Assembly (NCBI RefSeq): GCF_014698935.1 | Contig: NZ_JACVMN010000001.1 | Coordinates: 1,550,001 to 1,614,000 of the forward strand | Length of the DNA stretch: 64,000 bases | Origin: Flagellimonas sp. S3867 | Lineage (GTDB): Bacteria; Bacteroidota; Bacteroidia; Flavobacteriales; Flavobacteriaceae | Reading direction: 5' to 3' | In this document: positions 33,823 to 43,111 of the stretch, piece by piece | Layout: each line of letters begins with the position of its first letter | Numbering within the stretch: the first letter of the stretch is position 1 | Position numbers and translations under genes: made by a program | Notes under the pieces: generated by a model | What the model saw: the letters and a program-made list of their open reading frames with translations, nothing else | Databases searched by the model: none | Told to the model about the DNA's origin: nothing

Positions 33823-35151
33823 TTACTTCATGTTTTGCATCATCTGCATCATTTTTTTTCCTCCACCGCCTTGCATCATCTTCATCATCTTGCTCATCTG
33901 ATCAAATTGTTTCAGCAATTGATTTACTTCTTGAATGGTTCGGCCACTTCCTGCCGCAATACGTTTTTTGCGACTGGCATTCAATTTGGATGGGGTTGAA
34001 CGTTCTTCGGGGGTCATGGAATGAATAATAGCTTCAATATGCTTGAAGGCATCATCATCAATATCTAATCCTTTTAAAGCTTTTCCAGCACCGGGAATCA
34101 TGCCCATGAGGTCTTTCATATTCCCCATTTTCTTAATTTGCTGAATCTGGCTAAGGAAATCGTCAAAACCAAAGCGGTTTTTGGCAATTTTCTTTTGAAT
34201 TTTACGAGCCTGTTCTTCGTCAAATTGCTCTTGGGCACGTTCTACAAGGGATACCACATCTCCCATTCCCAGAATCCTATCGGCCATCCGCGAAGGGTAG
34301 AAGACATCGATGGCCTCCATTTTTTCACCGGTACCGATGAACTTTATGGGCTTATCTACAACGGATTTGATTGAAATGGCCGCACCACCTCTGGTATCGC
34401 CATCCAATTTGGTAAGGATAACTCCATCAAAATTCAGGACATCGTTAAAGGCTTTGGCCGTATTCACCGCATCTTGCCCTGTCATGGAGTCCACTACAAA
34501 CAACGTTTCCTGGGGCGTAATGGCCTTGTGGATATTGGCAATTTCGGTCATCATTTGCTCATCGACCGCTAAACGACCTGCGGTATCGATAATCACCACA
34601 TCGCATCCATTGGCCTTCGCATGGGCCACTCCTGCTTGTGCAATTTTAACGGGATCGTTGTTTTCTCGGTCGGAATACACCTCAACACCAACTTGTTCTC
34701 CAACCACATGCAACTGGTCAATTGCTGCTGGACGATACACGTCACAAGCTACCAACAAAGGTTTCTTAGTTTTCTTGCTTTTGAGGTAACTGGCCAATTT
34801 ACCGGAAAAAGTGGTCTTTCCCGAACCTTGTAGTCCGGACATTAAAATCACCGATGGATTACCGGAAAGGTCAATTTCTTCTGCATCGCCACCCATCAAT
34901 TGGGTCAATTCATCTTTGACGATTTTGACCATAAGTTGGCCAGGTTGCAAAGAGGTCAATACATTTTGGCCCAGTGCCTTTTCTTTTACCTTATTGGTAA
35001 ATTCTTTAGCTATCTTAAAATTAACATCTGCATCTAATAATGCCCTTCTAATTTCTTTGAGGGTCTCTGCAACATTGATCTCGGTTATTTGCCCATGTCC
35101 TTTAAGGACATGCATTGCTTTATCGAGCTTTTCACTTAAATTATCAAACAT
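33823..35151 (-). CDS. ffh: Signal recognition particle GTPase
   Basis: This 442-residue SRP54 protein targets ribosomes making membrane proteins to SecYEG. It has the N domain (about 1-90), the GTPase with G1 GLQGSGKTTFSGKLA (about 108-122), G3 DTAGRLAVDEQMM and G4 TKLDGDTRGG, and a Met-rich M domain that binds 4.5S RNA (IPGAGKALKGL, SRKKRIAAGSGR). The C-terminus ends in a Gly/Met/Lys tail. A -7-like box lies about 27 nt upstream. Confidence 0.97.
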   Translation of the reverse strand: MFDNLSEKLDKAMHVLKGHGQITEINVAETLKEIRRALLDADVNFKIAKEFTNKVKEKALGQNVLTSLQPGQLMVKIVKDELTQLMGGDAEEIDLSGNPSVILMSGLQGSGKTTFSGKLASYLKSKKTKKPLLVACDVYRPAAIDQLHVVGEQVGVEVYSDRENNDPVKIAQAGVAHAKANGCDVVIIDTAGRLAVDEQMMTEIANIHKAITPQETLFVVDSMTGQDAVNTAKAFNDVLNFDGVILTKLDGDTRGGAAISIKSVVDKPIKFIGTGEKMEAIDVFYPSRMADRILGMGDVVSLVERAQEQFDEEQARKIQKKIAKNRFGFDDFLSQIQQIKKMGNMKDLMGMIPGAGKALKGLDIDDDAFKHIEAIIHSMTPEERSTPSKLNASRKKRIAAGSGRTIQEVNQLLKQFDQMSKMMKMMQGGGGKKMMQMMQNMK

Positions 35152-35177
35152 CTATCTATGTCATTTTAAAAGAGGGA

Positions 35178-35185
35178 CAAATTTA
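35178..35185 (-). promoter_or_regulatory. Candidate -7 box for ffh
   Basis: On the minus strand TAAATTTG matches TAnnTTTG and ends 26 nt before the ffh ATG. The -33 position would fall inside the terminator hairpin of the upstream gene and is not a clear TTG. Confidence 0.35.
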
Positions 35186-35196
35186 ATAATAAAAAG

Positions 35197-35228
35197 AAAA
35201 GGACGGCTTTGGGGAGAGCCGTCCTTTT
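35197..35228 (-). terminator. Terminator after the repeat lipoprotein gene
   Basis: AAAAGGACGGCT (35197-35208) pairs with AGCCGTCCTTTT (35217-35228) around an 8-nt loop. Read leftward it is followed by a T-rich run, as expected for the end of the lipoprotein gene, and it isolates ffh from that gene. Confidence 0.85.
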
Positions 35229-35251
35229 CAAAAAAGATAGGGGAAAATCGT

Positions 35252-37006
35252 TTATATTCTTTCGAAAGTCAAGATTTCTGTAGAATTTTCGTCTTCATGA
35301 ACCAAAACTATTTTTTCTGCAGTCACAGATTCTATATACCAGTCATCCGTGATTTCACCAAACTTGGCATCATTTGCAAAGTTCAGGAAGAACTTCAACT
35401 CATTATCATGGTTTCTGATAACTCTCCATAGACCTTCGATAATTGGATTGTCATTCTCATCTACTTGCACACGGTGCATTTCATTGAAATAGAAATCCAA
35501 ACCATCAAATTCAGTGGTCATATCAACATTGTCCTCAACATATTCGGCAACCTTCCATGCACCAGCTCTAAGGGCAGTTCTAATTTCAACCACGTCGGCA
35601 TCAGCATTATTATCATCACATACTCGTAATAAGATCAGTTCATAATCAATTTCATCTACTTCAAACCTTAATCGAGAGTCGTTAAGGTCTCGTAAAGGCC
35701 AGTCGAAACTTACACCAGGCTCGTCTCCCATAGTAATCAATAGGGATGGGATTCCTTCATTATTGGGACCAATTTCCCAAGTACCTTCGGATGTTGTTTC
35801 ACCGTCGCTCAAAGTAACGACACCCTCTGGCAAGAACTTGAACTCAAATCCTATTAGTCTATCAATTTCTTCACCTTGATTTTTTACCTTTTTGATGATC
35901 CACTCACATTCTTTCAAGATCTCTCTTAAGGTATCAGGATTTGGGATATCATCTTCACAAAGTTGCTTCATGATAATCTTATTACCACCTTCAGCATGAA
36001 GTTTGATAGTATGGTCTCCTATTTCATATACCAACCACTCAAGGTTAAAGTCTACCAAGGTATCGAACTCAAGAGTTAATAGTGGTCCTCTGTCAGTAAA
36101 ACTAGAACTCCAGGTACCATTAAGTATGTTTCCTTCTCTATCTTTAACAGTTACTCCACCATCTTCGGTAAATACCATTAGGTACTCCAAGTACTGATCA
36201 GTATGATTTACCTCATCTCTGATTACCTCACGTACTTGCCATGGGCATTGAGTCAGACAGAAATCAAATCTTTCTTCGTCGAAATCATCATCGTTAAAAT
36301 CATCATCGTCATCTTCGTCACATTCGTCTTTGGCCATATCCAAAGCTTGGGCCAATTCGGCATTGCTATCTACAACAATCTCGGTACCATCAAATTTTTT
36401 CAAGGTAACAGGATACTGGATACTAACTAAGTCTCCATCTTCCAATCCTTTAAAGAACCTTCTTAACTGCTCATCACTTTCAACCACAACCTCACCGGTC
36501 TGTTGATTGTTGATATCAAACGTGAAAAGCGTAATAGGGTATACAAAGTCGATACACTCAATATCATCATCGTCACCGCCTTCTACACATTCTGCGGCCA
36601 ATTCTCTTAGTTGTTCCTTGTTTTCAATAACAAGCTCGGAGAAATCGGCATAGGTAATGGTGATCGGGAAAAGAATTTCCAGAACATCTTCATCTACATC
36701 TACCTCATCAAAAATATCTTCAATAGTTTGAAGATCTTCTTTTGAATCGATAGTGATTTGAACACCATTTACTTCAACTGTGTAAGGGAACTGTAATGCG
36801 AAACAGCTAGCGCCGTCCACAATATTGTCATAAGAACCATCATTTGAGGATGTTTTCTCAATTAATACGGCTGTAGAGGAATTAGCCTCGATGGTCTCCT
36901 GGTTATTACCTCCGTTTACTTCCTCAAATTCTTCTTGACAAGAAGTAAAGCTAAGTGCCACAGCAAACAGTGTGACGTACATTAAGTTATTTATCAACTT
37001 TTTCAT
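35252..37006 (-). CDS. Repeat-containing acidic lipoprotein of unknown function, divergent from an ECF sigma/FecR/TonB-receptor locus
   Basis: From the ATG at 37006 the product has 584 residues with a lipoprotein signal (LFAVALSFTSC, Cys23). Four copies of a 30-40 residue unit occur at about 73-100, 113-140, 156-190 and 198-228; each starts [FY]P[YIV]T, has a short beta hairpin, then a helix with the pattern S/N-x-E-x-L. An extremely acidic linker (226-247, mostly Asp) follows. Three copies of a 95-residue beta-rich unit come next (256-350, 368-463, 484-584), each starting with a W-x-[VI] strand and containing G-x-W, like small lipocalin or calycin domains. I do not recognise the whole protein. 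It is divergent from the sigma factor, so it may be a surface ligand-binding partner or target of that circuit. Confidence 0.82.
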   Translation of the reverse strand: MKKLINNLMYVTLFAVALSFTSCQEEFEEVNGGNNQETIEANSSTAVLIEKTSSNDGSYDNIVDGASCFALQFPYTVEVNGVQITIDSKEDLQTIEDIFDEVDVDEDVLEILFPITITYADFSELVIENKEQLRELAAECVEGGDDDDIECIDFVYPITLFTFDINNQQTGEVVVESDEQLRRFFKGLEDGDLVSIQYPVTLKKFDGTEIVVDSNAELAQALDMAKDECDEDDDDDFNDDDFDEERFDFCLTQCPWQVREVIRDEVNHTDQYLEYLMVFTEDGGVTVKDREGNILNGTWSSSFTDRGPLLTLEFDTLVDFNLEWLVYEIGDHTIKLHAEGGNKIIMKQLCEDDIPNPDTLREILKECEWIIKKVKNQGEEIDRLIGFEFKFLPEGVVTLSDGETTSEGTWEIGPNNEGIPSLLITMGDEPGVSFDWPLRDLNDSRLRFEVDEIDYELILLRVCDDNNADADVVEIRTALRAGAWKVAEYVEDNVDMTTEFDGLDFYFNEMHRVQVDENDNPIIEGLWRVIRNHDNELKFFLNFANDAKFGEITDDWYIESVTAEKIVLVHEDENSTEILTFERI

Positions 37007-37090
37007 AACGATTTGGATTTTTTGGGTTATGCTTTGACCTTTAAACAACTCTAATGGAAAAAACCCTACCTGATCTTAATTTTTTTCAAA

Positions 37091-37098
37091 TATCTTTG
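37091..37098 (+). promoter_or_regulatory. Candidate -7 box for the second ECF sigma gene
   Basis: TATCTTTG matches TAnnTTTG exactly and ends 22 nt before the ATG at 37121. There is no TTG about 25 nt upstream, so use of the housekeeping sigma factor is likely but weakly supported. Confidence 0.4.
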
Positions 37099-37120
37099 GG
37101 CATCAGACAAACCCTCCTAA

Positions 37121-37618
37121 ATGAACAACGTTTGCGAAGAGCAGGTCTTTAGCTCCATATTCAAAGCTAATTCCAAAACGGTTTTCAACTATATATATTA
37201 TAAGTTTGGGAATGAGGAGAAGGCCCATGATGCTGTGCAAGAAGCTTTTGTAAAGCTTTGGGAGAATTGTGCCAAGGTAATGCCCGAGAAAGCCAAGTCC
37301 TATTTATATACAGTGGCCAATAATTTGTATTTGAATGTAATTAAAGCCGAAAAAGTGCGATTGAAGTATGCAAAGCCCACTTTGGACATTTCAAACGAGT
37401 CGCCCGAATTCCTGTTGGAAGAAAAAGAATATCAGCAAAAATTGGACAATGCCCTGAGCAGTCTTCCTGAAAATCAACGAACCACTTTCTTACTGAATAG
37501 AATTGATGGAAAAAAATATGCGGAAATCGCAGAAATGGAAGGGGTAAGTGTAAAAGCCATTGAAAAACGAATGCATTTGGCGCTAAAAGCCTTGAGGGAA
37601 AAGATAGATGGAATCTAA
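37121..37618 (+). CDS. ECF-type RNA polymerase sigma factor
   Basis: This 165-residue protein has sigma region 2 at about residues 10-75 (VFNYIYYKFGNEEKAHDAVQ, then AFVKLWENC) and region 4 at about 110-160 (LPENQRTTFLLNRIDGKKYA, then IAEMEGVSVKAIEKRMHLAL). It is the first gene of a sigma-FecR-receptor set. It differs clearly from the sigma factor at 1734, so the two circuits should use different promoters. The FecR gene follows after 147 nt. Confidence 0.93.
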   Translation: MNNVCEEQVFSSIFKANSKTVFNYIYYKFGNEEKAHDAVQEAFVKLWENCAKVMPEKAKSYLYTVANNLYLNVIKAEKVRLKYAKPTLDISNESPEFLLEEKEYQQKLDNALSSLPENQRTTFLLNRIDGKKYAEIAEMEGVSVKAIEKRMHLALKALREKIDGI

Positions 37619-37765
37619 AACAATGATCAATGTTCAAACAATGTCCAATAAGTTAGTTTTCTGATATGGAAACCATTGACAATTGCTAATTGTAAAATTG
37701 TACATTGATAAAAAAGTAGGGTTTTTTAAAACATAGTTGTTATTAAAACGTAAAGCATAGAAATC

Positions 37766-38677
37766 ATGCAAGAAAATTATTTGGCAAAATGGCTTAGCGG
37801 AGAGCTTTCTGAGCAAGAGCTAGCGGAATTTAAAAAATCCGCCGAATATGCTTCTTATCAGAAATTAAGGGAGGTTTCAGGTAACCTGAAAGCTCCTGAA
37901 TTTGATGTTGACCAAGCCTTGACACAGCTGAAAGAAGAACGTATTGGCAATGCACCAAAAGTGATTGCCTTGAATCCGTTCAAAAAATTCTTGCGTGTGG
38001 CAGCGGTTATTGCCGTATTGCTTGCTGGCTCCTATTTTTATGTAAATACTTTGGATGAATCTGTGACTACTCAGTTTGCTGAGCGTTCAGAGGTAGTTCT
38101 TCCCGATAATTCTGAAATCGTCTTAAACGCCGGCTCAAGAATCTCCTACAGTGAGAAAAACTGGAACCAAGAACGAAATGTAACTCTAACAGGAGAAGCT
38201 TTCTTTAAAGTAGCCAAAGGCAAAAAATTTACGGTATCAACCGAGCAAGGTACTATAGCTGTCTTGGGAACCCAATTTAATGTTGAAAACAGGGAAGGTT
38301 TTTTCGAGGTAACCTGCTTTGAAGGATTGGTCAGTGTTTCTTTTAATGGTAATGAAACCAAACTGCCGGCGGGCACTTCATTTGTTGCCATTGATGGAAA
38401 AGTAATGGACTCTTCGCCACCAAATACTACCCAACCCACCTGGGTGAATAATGAAAGCTCTTTTGAGCGAATTCCGTTAGGTTATGTCCTTGATGAACTC
38501 GAAAGACAATTCAATATTGAGGTAAATACAGAGAATGTTGATAAAAATCTATTATTTACAGGGACTTTTAGCAACACAGACTTGAAAATGGCGTTAAAAA
38601 GTATAAGCACCCCATCTAGAATGAATTACAAAATTGAGGGTGATAATGTGCTTTTCTATGCTGAAAAAACTCCGTAG
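37766..38677 (+). CDS. FecR-type anti-sigma factor
   Basis: This 303-residue protein has a cytoplasmic N-terminal part (LAKWLSGELSEQELAEFK), one membrane helix at about 76-93 and a periplasmic FecR domain (RSEVVLPDNSEIVLNAGSRI, then VLGTQFNVENREGFFEVTCF). The C-terminal DUF4974-like region is SFERIPLGYVLDELERQFN. Its last codons overlap the receptor gene by about 20 nt, so the two proteins are probably made in a coupled way. Confidence 0.92.
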   Translation: MQENYLAKWLSGELSEQELAEFKKSAEYASYQKLREVSGNLKAPEFDVDQALTQLKEERIGNAPKVIALNPFKKFLRVAAVIAVLLAGSYFYVNTLDESVTTQFAERSEVVLPDNSEIVLNAGSRISYSEKNWNQERNVTLTGEAFFKVAKGKKFTVSTEQGTIAVLGTQFNVENREGFFEVTCFEGLVSVSFNGNETKLPAGTSFVAIDGKVMDSSPPNTTQPTWVNNESSFERIPLGYVLDELERQFNIEVNTENVDKNLLFTGTFSNTDLKMALKSISTPSRMNYKIEGDNVLFYAEKTP

Positions 38678-41225
38678 CAGTCTTTTTGGTCTTTTCCTAG
38701 GGTTTTTACTCATACTACCTTTTAAAATACAAGGTCAGAATGAACAAAAAACACCTGTACCCCTTATATCCTATATTAAAACACTGGAAGACAAGTTTGA
38801 TGTCAAATTTTCATTTATAAATGGAGATTTGGAGGATATTACCATTGCAGTTCCAAACAATCTGGTAACCCTTGAAGAAATTTTAGAGTACATAGCTTCA
38901 CAATTTCAGCTCAAAGCTGATAAGCTGAGTCAACGTTATTATACACTTACCAAGCGCACCCTGGTCACCATATGCGGTAAAGTACTCGACAATTTTGCCG
39001 AGAACACCGTACCCGGAGCAACGGTTGAAGTATTTGGGACCGAAATCGCGTTTACAACCAATCCAGATGGAACTTTTACTCTTGAGGATATTCCACGAAA
39101 CGGTGTGCTAAAAATCAGATACCTGGGGTACAATACGAAGTATATTGGGGTCGAAAATTTGATAAAAAGCGGAGGATGCCCACAGATTTTGATGGCACAG
39201 CATTACGAGCAACTGAAAGAAGTAATCGTATACAAATTTCTTACTACCGGAATCATACGGGAATCGGATGCAAGTATTACATTGAATACCAGTGAATTTG
39301 GAATTTTACCAGGTCTTATCGAGCCCGACATCCTTCAAACCGTTCAAGCACTTCCGGGCATTAAAAGTATAGATGAAACCGTATCGGACATCAATGTACG
39401 AGGTGGTACCAACGACCAGAACTTAATTTTATGGAATGGGATCAAAATGTACCAATCCGGGCACTTTTTTGGACTTATTTCTGCCTTTAACCCGTATTTA
39501 ACGGATAAAATCACCGTAATCAAGAACGGCACCCCTGCTACTTTTGGTGACGGGGTGAGTAGTGTTATCCAAATGGAAACCGATAATGAGTTATCGGATT
39601 ATTTTACCGGTGGGGCCGGGTTTAATTTTATTAGTGGTGATATTTTTGGGCAAATTCCCATCACAGAACGAATAGGGTTACAGTTTTCGGCCAGACGCTC
39701 AACTACCGATTTTTTGAATACCCCTACCTACAATAAGTTTTTTGACAGGGCCTTTCAAGATAGCAAGGTGACCAATCAAAACAATATAGCGGTAGATGAT
39801 GACATTTTAAGAAGTGAAAACTTCTTTTTCTATGATTTTACCGGAAAACTTCTTTATGACATCAGCGATCAACACCAGTTACGATTGAATTTTATCAGCA
39901 TTACCAATAATTTGGATTACACCGAAAATAATCTAACAGATCTTGAAACTACCAACAGTCTTCTAGATCAGAACAACTTATCCGTGGGAGGACAATTGCT
40001 GAGTCAATGGACGAATAGACTTTCCTCCAATTTAAATGTATACTATTCCCGCTACAACTTGGATGCAGAAAGTTTGTTCGGAAACCAAGTACAACTACTT
40101 TTTCAAAATAATCAGGTGCTGGAAAATGCCTTTAAATTGGATACCGATTATGAGCTATCCGATAAACTTCACTTGCATAGTGGTTATCAATACATTGAAA
40201 CGGGAATCGTAAACACAACAATCCTTACACAACCTCAATTCAACAGCGAAATAAAAGGTGTTATTCGAATCCATGCGCCACATACCGAAATTGGATATAG
40301 ATCAGATGGTAACAAGTTTATCGGTAAGGCAGGAGTTCGTTTTAATTATATGGAAAACCTGGGCACTTTTACCAAATTTTTGGTTGAACCCAGGTTAAAT
40401 ATGAGTTTTAGGCTTGCAAATTATCTTAGAGGTGAGGTCTTGGGTGAATTTAAAAGCCAGACCACTAACCAAATAATAGATTTGGAGCAAAACTTCTTGG
40501 GGATAGAAAAACGTAGATGGATTCTATCGGATGACAACACCCTTCCCATAACACAGAGCAAACAAGGCTCTATGGGAATCAATTACGAAAAAAACAACTT
40601 CTATTTAGGTCTTGAAGGTTTCTACAAAAAAGTGGATGGCATTAGCACCAGTACCCAGGGATTCCAAAACCAAAACCAGTTTAATGGTGAAATAGGCAGT
40701 TATGATGTTAAAGGGATTGAATTCTTAATCAACAAAAAAGGAAACAACTACAGTTCTTGGTTAAGCTATACCTATAACAAAAACGATTATACCTTTGAGA
40801 CCATAATTCCTAACAGTTTCCCGAATAATCTTGATATCAGGCACACGCTGACCTTTGCAGGCACATATTCCTACAAAAATCTACAAGTTGGACTTGGAGC
40901 CAACTTTCGCACTGGAAAACCATTTACAGAGCCCGAAGATGGTAATTTAGCGCTGGACACATCGGTTTTTCCGGTTAGAATAAATTACAAATCGCCAAAT
41001 AGCAGCAGGCTTCCTGAATATCTCCGTGTGGATGCTTCGGCCATCTATAAATTTGACATTGGTAGAAATGTAAAGGCCAATGCCGGAGTTTCCATCCTCA
41101 ACATGACCAATAGGAAGAACAGCTTGAACAAATATTACAGAGTTAACGAAGACAACGAAATCGAAGCTGTGGAAAGCATTTCATTGGGCATTACCCCAAA
41201 TGTGAGTTTTAGGATACATTTTTAA
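38658..41225 (+). CDS. TonB-dependent outer-membrane receptor with STN and carboxypeptidase-regulatory domains
   Basis: I choose the ATG at 38658 because it gives a compact signal (MLKKLRSSLFGLFLGFLLIL); the ATG at 38646 is an alternative, and the TTG at 38634 is unlikely. The 855-residue protein has an STN signalling domain (about 35-95: ITIAVPNNLVTLEEILEYIA), a beta-sandwich (102-175: GATVEVFGTEIAFTTNPDGT), a plug (210-320: DINVRGGTNDQNLILWNGI) and a barrel ending in ISLGITPNVSFRIHF. No SusD follows, so it is probably not a glycan SusCD pair; a metal-chelate, vitamin or peptide ligand is possible. It ends one base from argS on the other strand. Confidence 0.92.
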   Translation: MLKKLRSSLFGLFLGFLLILPFKIQGQNEQKTPVPLISYIKTLEDKFDVKFSFINGDLEDITIAVPNNLVTLEEILEYIASQFQLKADKLSQRYYTLTKRTLVTICGKVLDNFAENTVPGATVEVFGTEIAFTTNPDGTFTLEDIPRNGVLKIRYLGYNTKYIGVENLIKSGGCPQILMAQHYEQLKEVIVYKFLTTGIIRESDASITLNTSEFGILPGLIEPDILQTVQALPGIKSIDETVSDINVRGGTNDQNLILWNGIKMYQSGHFFGLISAFNPYLTDKITVIKNGTPATFGDGVSSVIQMETDNELSDYFTGGAGFNFISGDIFGQIPITERIGLQFSARRSTTDFLNTPTYNKFFDRAFQDSKVTNQNNIAVDDDILRSENFFFYDFTGKLLYDISDQHQLRLNFISITNNLDYTENNLTDLETTNSLLDQNNLSVGGQLLSQWTNRLSSNLNVYYSRYNLDAESLFGNQVQLLFQNNQVLENAFKLDTDYELSDKLHLHSGYQYIETGIVNTTILTQPQFNSEIKGVIRIHAPHTEIGYRSDGNKFIGKAGVRFNYMENLGTFTKFLVEPRLNMSFRLANYLRGEVLGEFKSQTTNQIIDLEQNFLGIEKRRWILSDDNTLPITQSKQGSMGINYEKNNFYLGLEGFYKKVDGISTSTQGFQNQNQFNGEIGSYDVKGIEFLINKKGNNYSSWLSYTYNKNDYTFETIIPNSFPNNLDIRHTLTFAGTYSYKNLQVGLGANFRTGKPFTEPEDGNLALDTSVFPVRINYKSPNSSRLPEYLRVDASAIYKFDIGRNVKANAGVSILNMTNRKNSLNKYYRVNEDNEIEAVESISLGITPNVSFRIHF

Positions 41226-41226
41226 A

Positions 41227-43005
41227 TTACATTCGTTCAGGAACATTAATGCCCAAAAGTTTGAATGCAGACTGAATCACTTCCCCCACTTTTCTGGAGA
41301 GTTGTACCCTAAACTGCTTTTTCTGTTCATCAGACTCACCCAAAATGGACACTTGTTGATAAAAAGAATTGAATTCCTTCACCAAATCATAGGTGAAATT
41401 AGCGATCAGTGCAGGGCTATAATTCTCCGCCGCCAATTGAACCGTCTCAGGAAAAAGTTGGATTTGCTTCAGCAACTCCTTTTCCTTTTCATGCAAGCTC
41501 AACGAGGTCTCAACTGCGCTAGACCCTAAATCCTCAGCTTTTCGTAAAATCGATTGTATCCGGGCATAGGTGTATTGGATAAACGGTCCGGTGTTCCCTT
41601 GAAAATCAACAGACTCTTCCGGGTTGAACAAAATCCGTTTTTTGGGGTCCACTTTTAAAATATAATATTTTAAGGCCCCAAGCCCAATAGTGCGATACAA
41701 TTGCTTCTTTTCTGCTTCGGAATAACCGTCCAATTTGCCCAATTCCTCAGAAATGCTCTCAGCGGTATCTTCCATATTTTCGATCAAATCATCCGCATCC
41801 ACAACCGTACCTTCCCTACTTTTCATCTTTCCACTTGGAAGATCTACCATACCGTAACTCAAATGGTACAATTGTTTGGCCCAATCATATCCTAGTTTTT
41901 GAAGAATAAGGAACAACACCTTAAAATGATAATCCTGCTCGTTTCCTACGGTATACACCATTCCATTAATGTCCGGATGGTCGGTAACTCGTTGAATAGC
42001 AGTTCCAATATCCTGGGTCATATAAACGGCGGTTCCATCGGAACGTAAAACGATTTTCTCATCCAAACCTTCTTCTGTAAGGTCAATCCAAACACTGCCA
42101 TCTTCTTTTTTAAAGAAAACACCACGTTCCAGGCCATCTTTCACCACATCCCTACCTAAAAGGTAGGTGTCACTTTCATAATACAGCACATCAAAATCGA
42201 CACCCAGGTTTTTATAGGTAACATCAAAACCTTTATAGACCCATCCGTTCATTTTTTTCCACAGGGCAACGGTTTCGTCATCACCACCTTCCCATTTTCG
42301 AAGCATTTCTTGAGCTTCAAGCAGAATGGGAGCTTCTTTTTCTGCCTTCTCCTTTTCAGTGCCTTTGGCAACCAACTCTTCAATTTGTTCTTTATATGCC
42401 TTATCAAAAGCCACGTAGTACTTTCCAACTAAGTGATCTCCTTTCAATCCAGATGATTCTGGAGTTTCACCATCGCCGAATTTCTGCCAGGCCAACATAC
42501 TCTTGCAGATATGGATGCCCCGATCATTAATGATTTGGGTTTTGTACACCTTTTTTCCAGCCGCTTTCAAGATTTCTGAAACCGAATACCCCAACAAATT
42601 GTTCCGAATATGCCCCAAATGCAAGGGTTTATTGGTATTGGGTGAAGAATATTCGACCATCACGGCATCTTTGGATGGCGTTTTTACATATCCAAAGTCT
42701 TTTTCGCTGTACATGGAATTGAAAAAGTCCAAATAGAAATTATCTTCCACCACGATGTTCAAAAAGCCTTTGACCACATTGAATCTGGCCACCTCATCCA
42801 CATTTTCCTGTAAATATTCACCGATTTTGGTTCCTATTTCAACAGGGTTCCCTTTTACAAAACGAAGCATAGGAAAGACAACCACTGTAATATCCCCTTC
42901 AAAATCCTTTCGGGTAGGTTGAAATTCCACCGCCGACAGTTCTGTTTGGAACAACTCTCCTACCGCTTTGATAACACTTTGTGAAATAACTTTTTGCAAA
43001 CTCAT
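41227..43005 (-). CDS. argS: Arginyl-tRNA synthetase
   Basis: The frame is open from 43059, but the promoter (43027-43059) lies inside that extension, so I start at the ATG at 43005 (MSLQKVISQSV). The 592-residue class I enzyme charges tRNA-Arg. It has an Add1-type N-terminal domain, the HIGH motif as LHLGHIRNN (about 120-128), the KMSKS-like loop as GKMKSREGTV (about 405-414) and a C-terminal DALR anticodon-binding domain. Length is normal for ArgS. Confidence 0.96.
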   Translation of the reverse strand: MSLQKVISQSVIKAVGELFQTELSAVEFQPTRKDFEGDITVVVFPMLRFVKGNPVEIGTKIGEYLQENVDEVARFNVVKGFLNIVVEDNFYLDFFNSMYSEKDFGYVKTPSKDAVMVEYSSPNTNKPLHLGHIRNNLLGYSVSEILKAAGKKVYKTQIINDRGIHICKSMLAWQKFGDGETPESSGLKGDHLVGKYYVAFDKAYKEQIEELVAKGTEKEKAEKEAPILLEAQEMLRKWEGGDDETVALWKKMNGWVYKGFDVTYKNLGVDFDVLYYESDTYLLGRDVVKDGLERGVFFKKEDGSVWIDLTEEGLDEKIVLRSDGTAVYMTQDIGTAIQRVTDHPDINGMVYTVGNEQDYHFKVLFLILQKLGYDWAKQLYHLSYGMVDLPSGKMKSREGTVVDADDLIENMEDTAESISEELGKLDGYSEAEKKQLYRTIGLGALKYYILKVDPKKRILFNPEESVDFQGNTGPFIQYTYARIQSILRKAEDLGSSAVETSLSLHEKEKELLKQIQLFPETVQLAAENYSPALIANFTYDLVKEFNSFYQQVSILGESDEQKKQFRVQLSRKVGEVIQSAFKLLGINVPERM

Positions 43006-43026
43006 GTATCTGGCCTTTTCAGCCTG

Positions 43027-43059
43027 CAAAACTACATATTTTTTACCCGTTTCCATCAA
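43027..43059 (-). promoter_or_regulatory. Candidate promoter for argS
   Basis: On the minus strand TTG (43059-43057) and TAGTTTTG (43034-43027) have the expected 25-nt spacing. Transcription would start near 43020 and give a leader of about 15 nt before the ATG at 43005. This supports that start over the upstream in-frame ATG at 43059. Confidence 0.6.
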
Positions 43060-43111
43060 TAATAATGGGCTTTGCCCATAACTAACCCACTGATTTTGGT
43101 TAATTTTAGAG

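Noticed and set aside
34310-35431. Long plus-strand ORFs (159 and 206 residues) opposite ffh and the lipoprotein gene
   Set aside because: They are mirror frames of well-conserved genes; the larger one even crosses the ffh start and a terminator. Composition is unlike a real protein.
43101-43108. TAATTTTA before the gene at 43112 as a leaderless promoter
   Set aside because: The last base does not match TAnnTTTG, and the nearest TTG is 29 nt away, so it was not counted with the other boxes.
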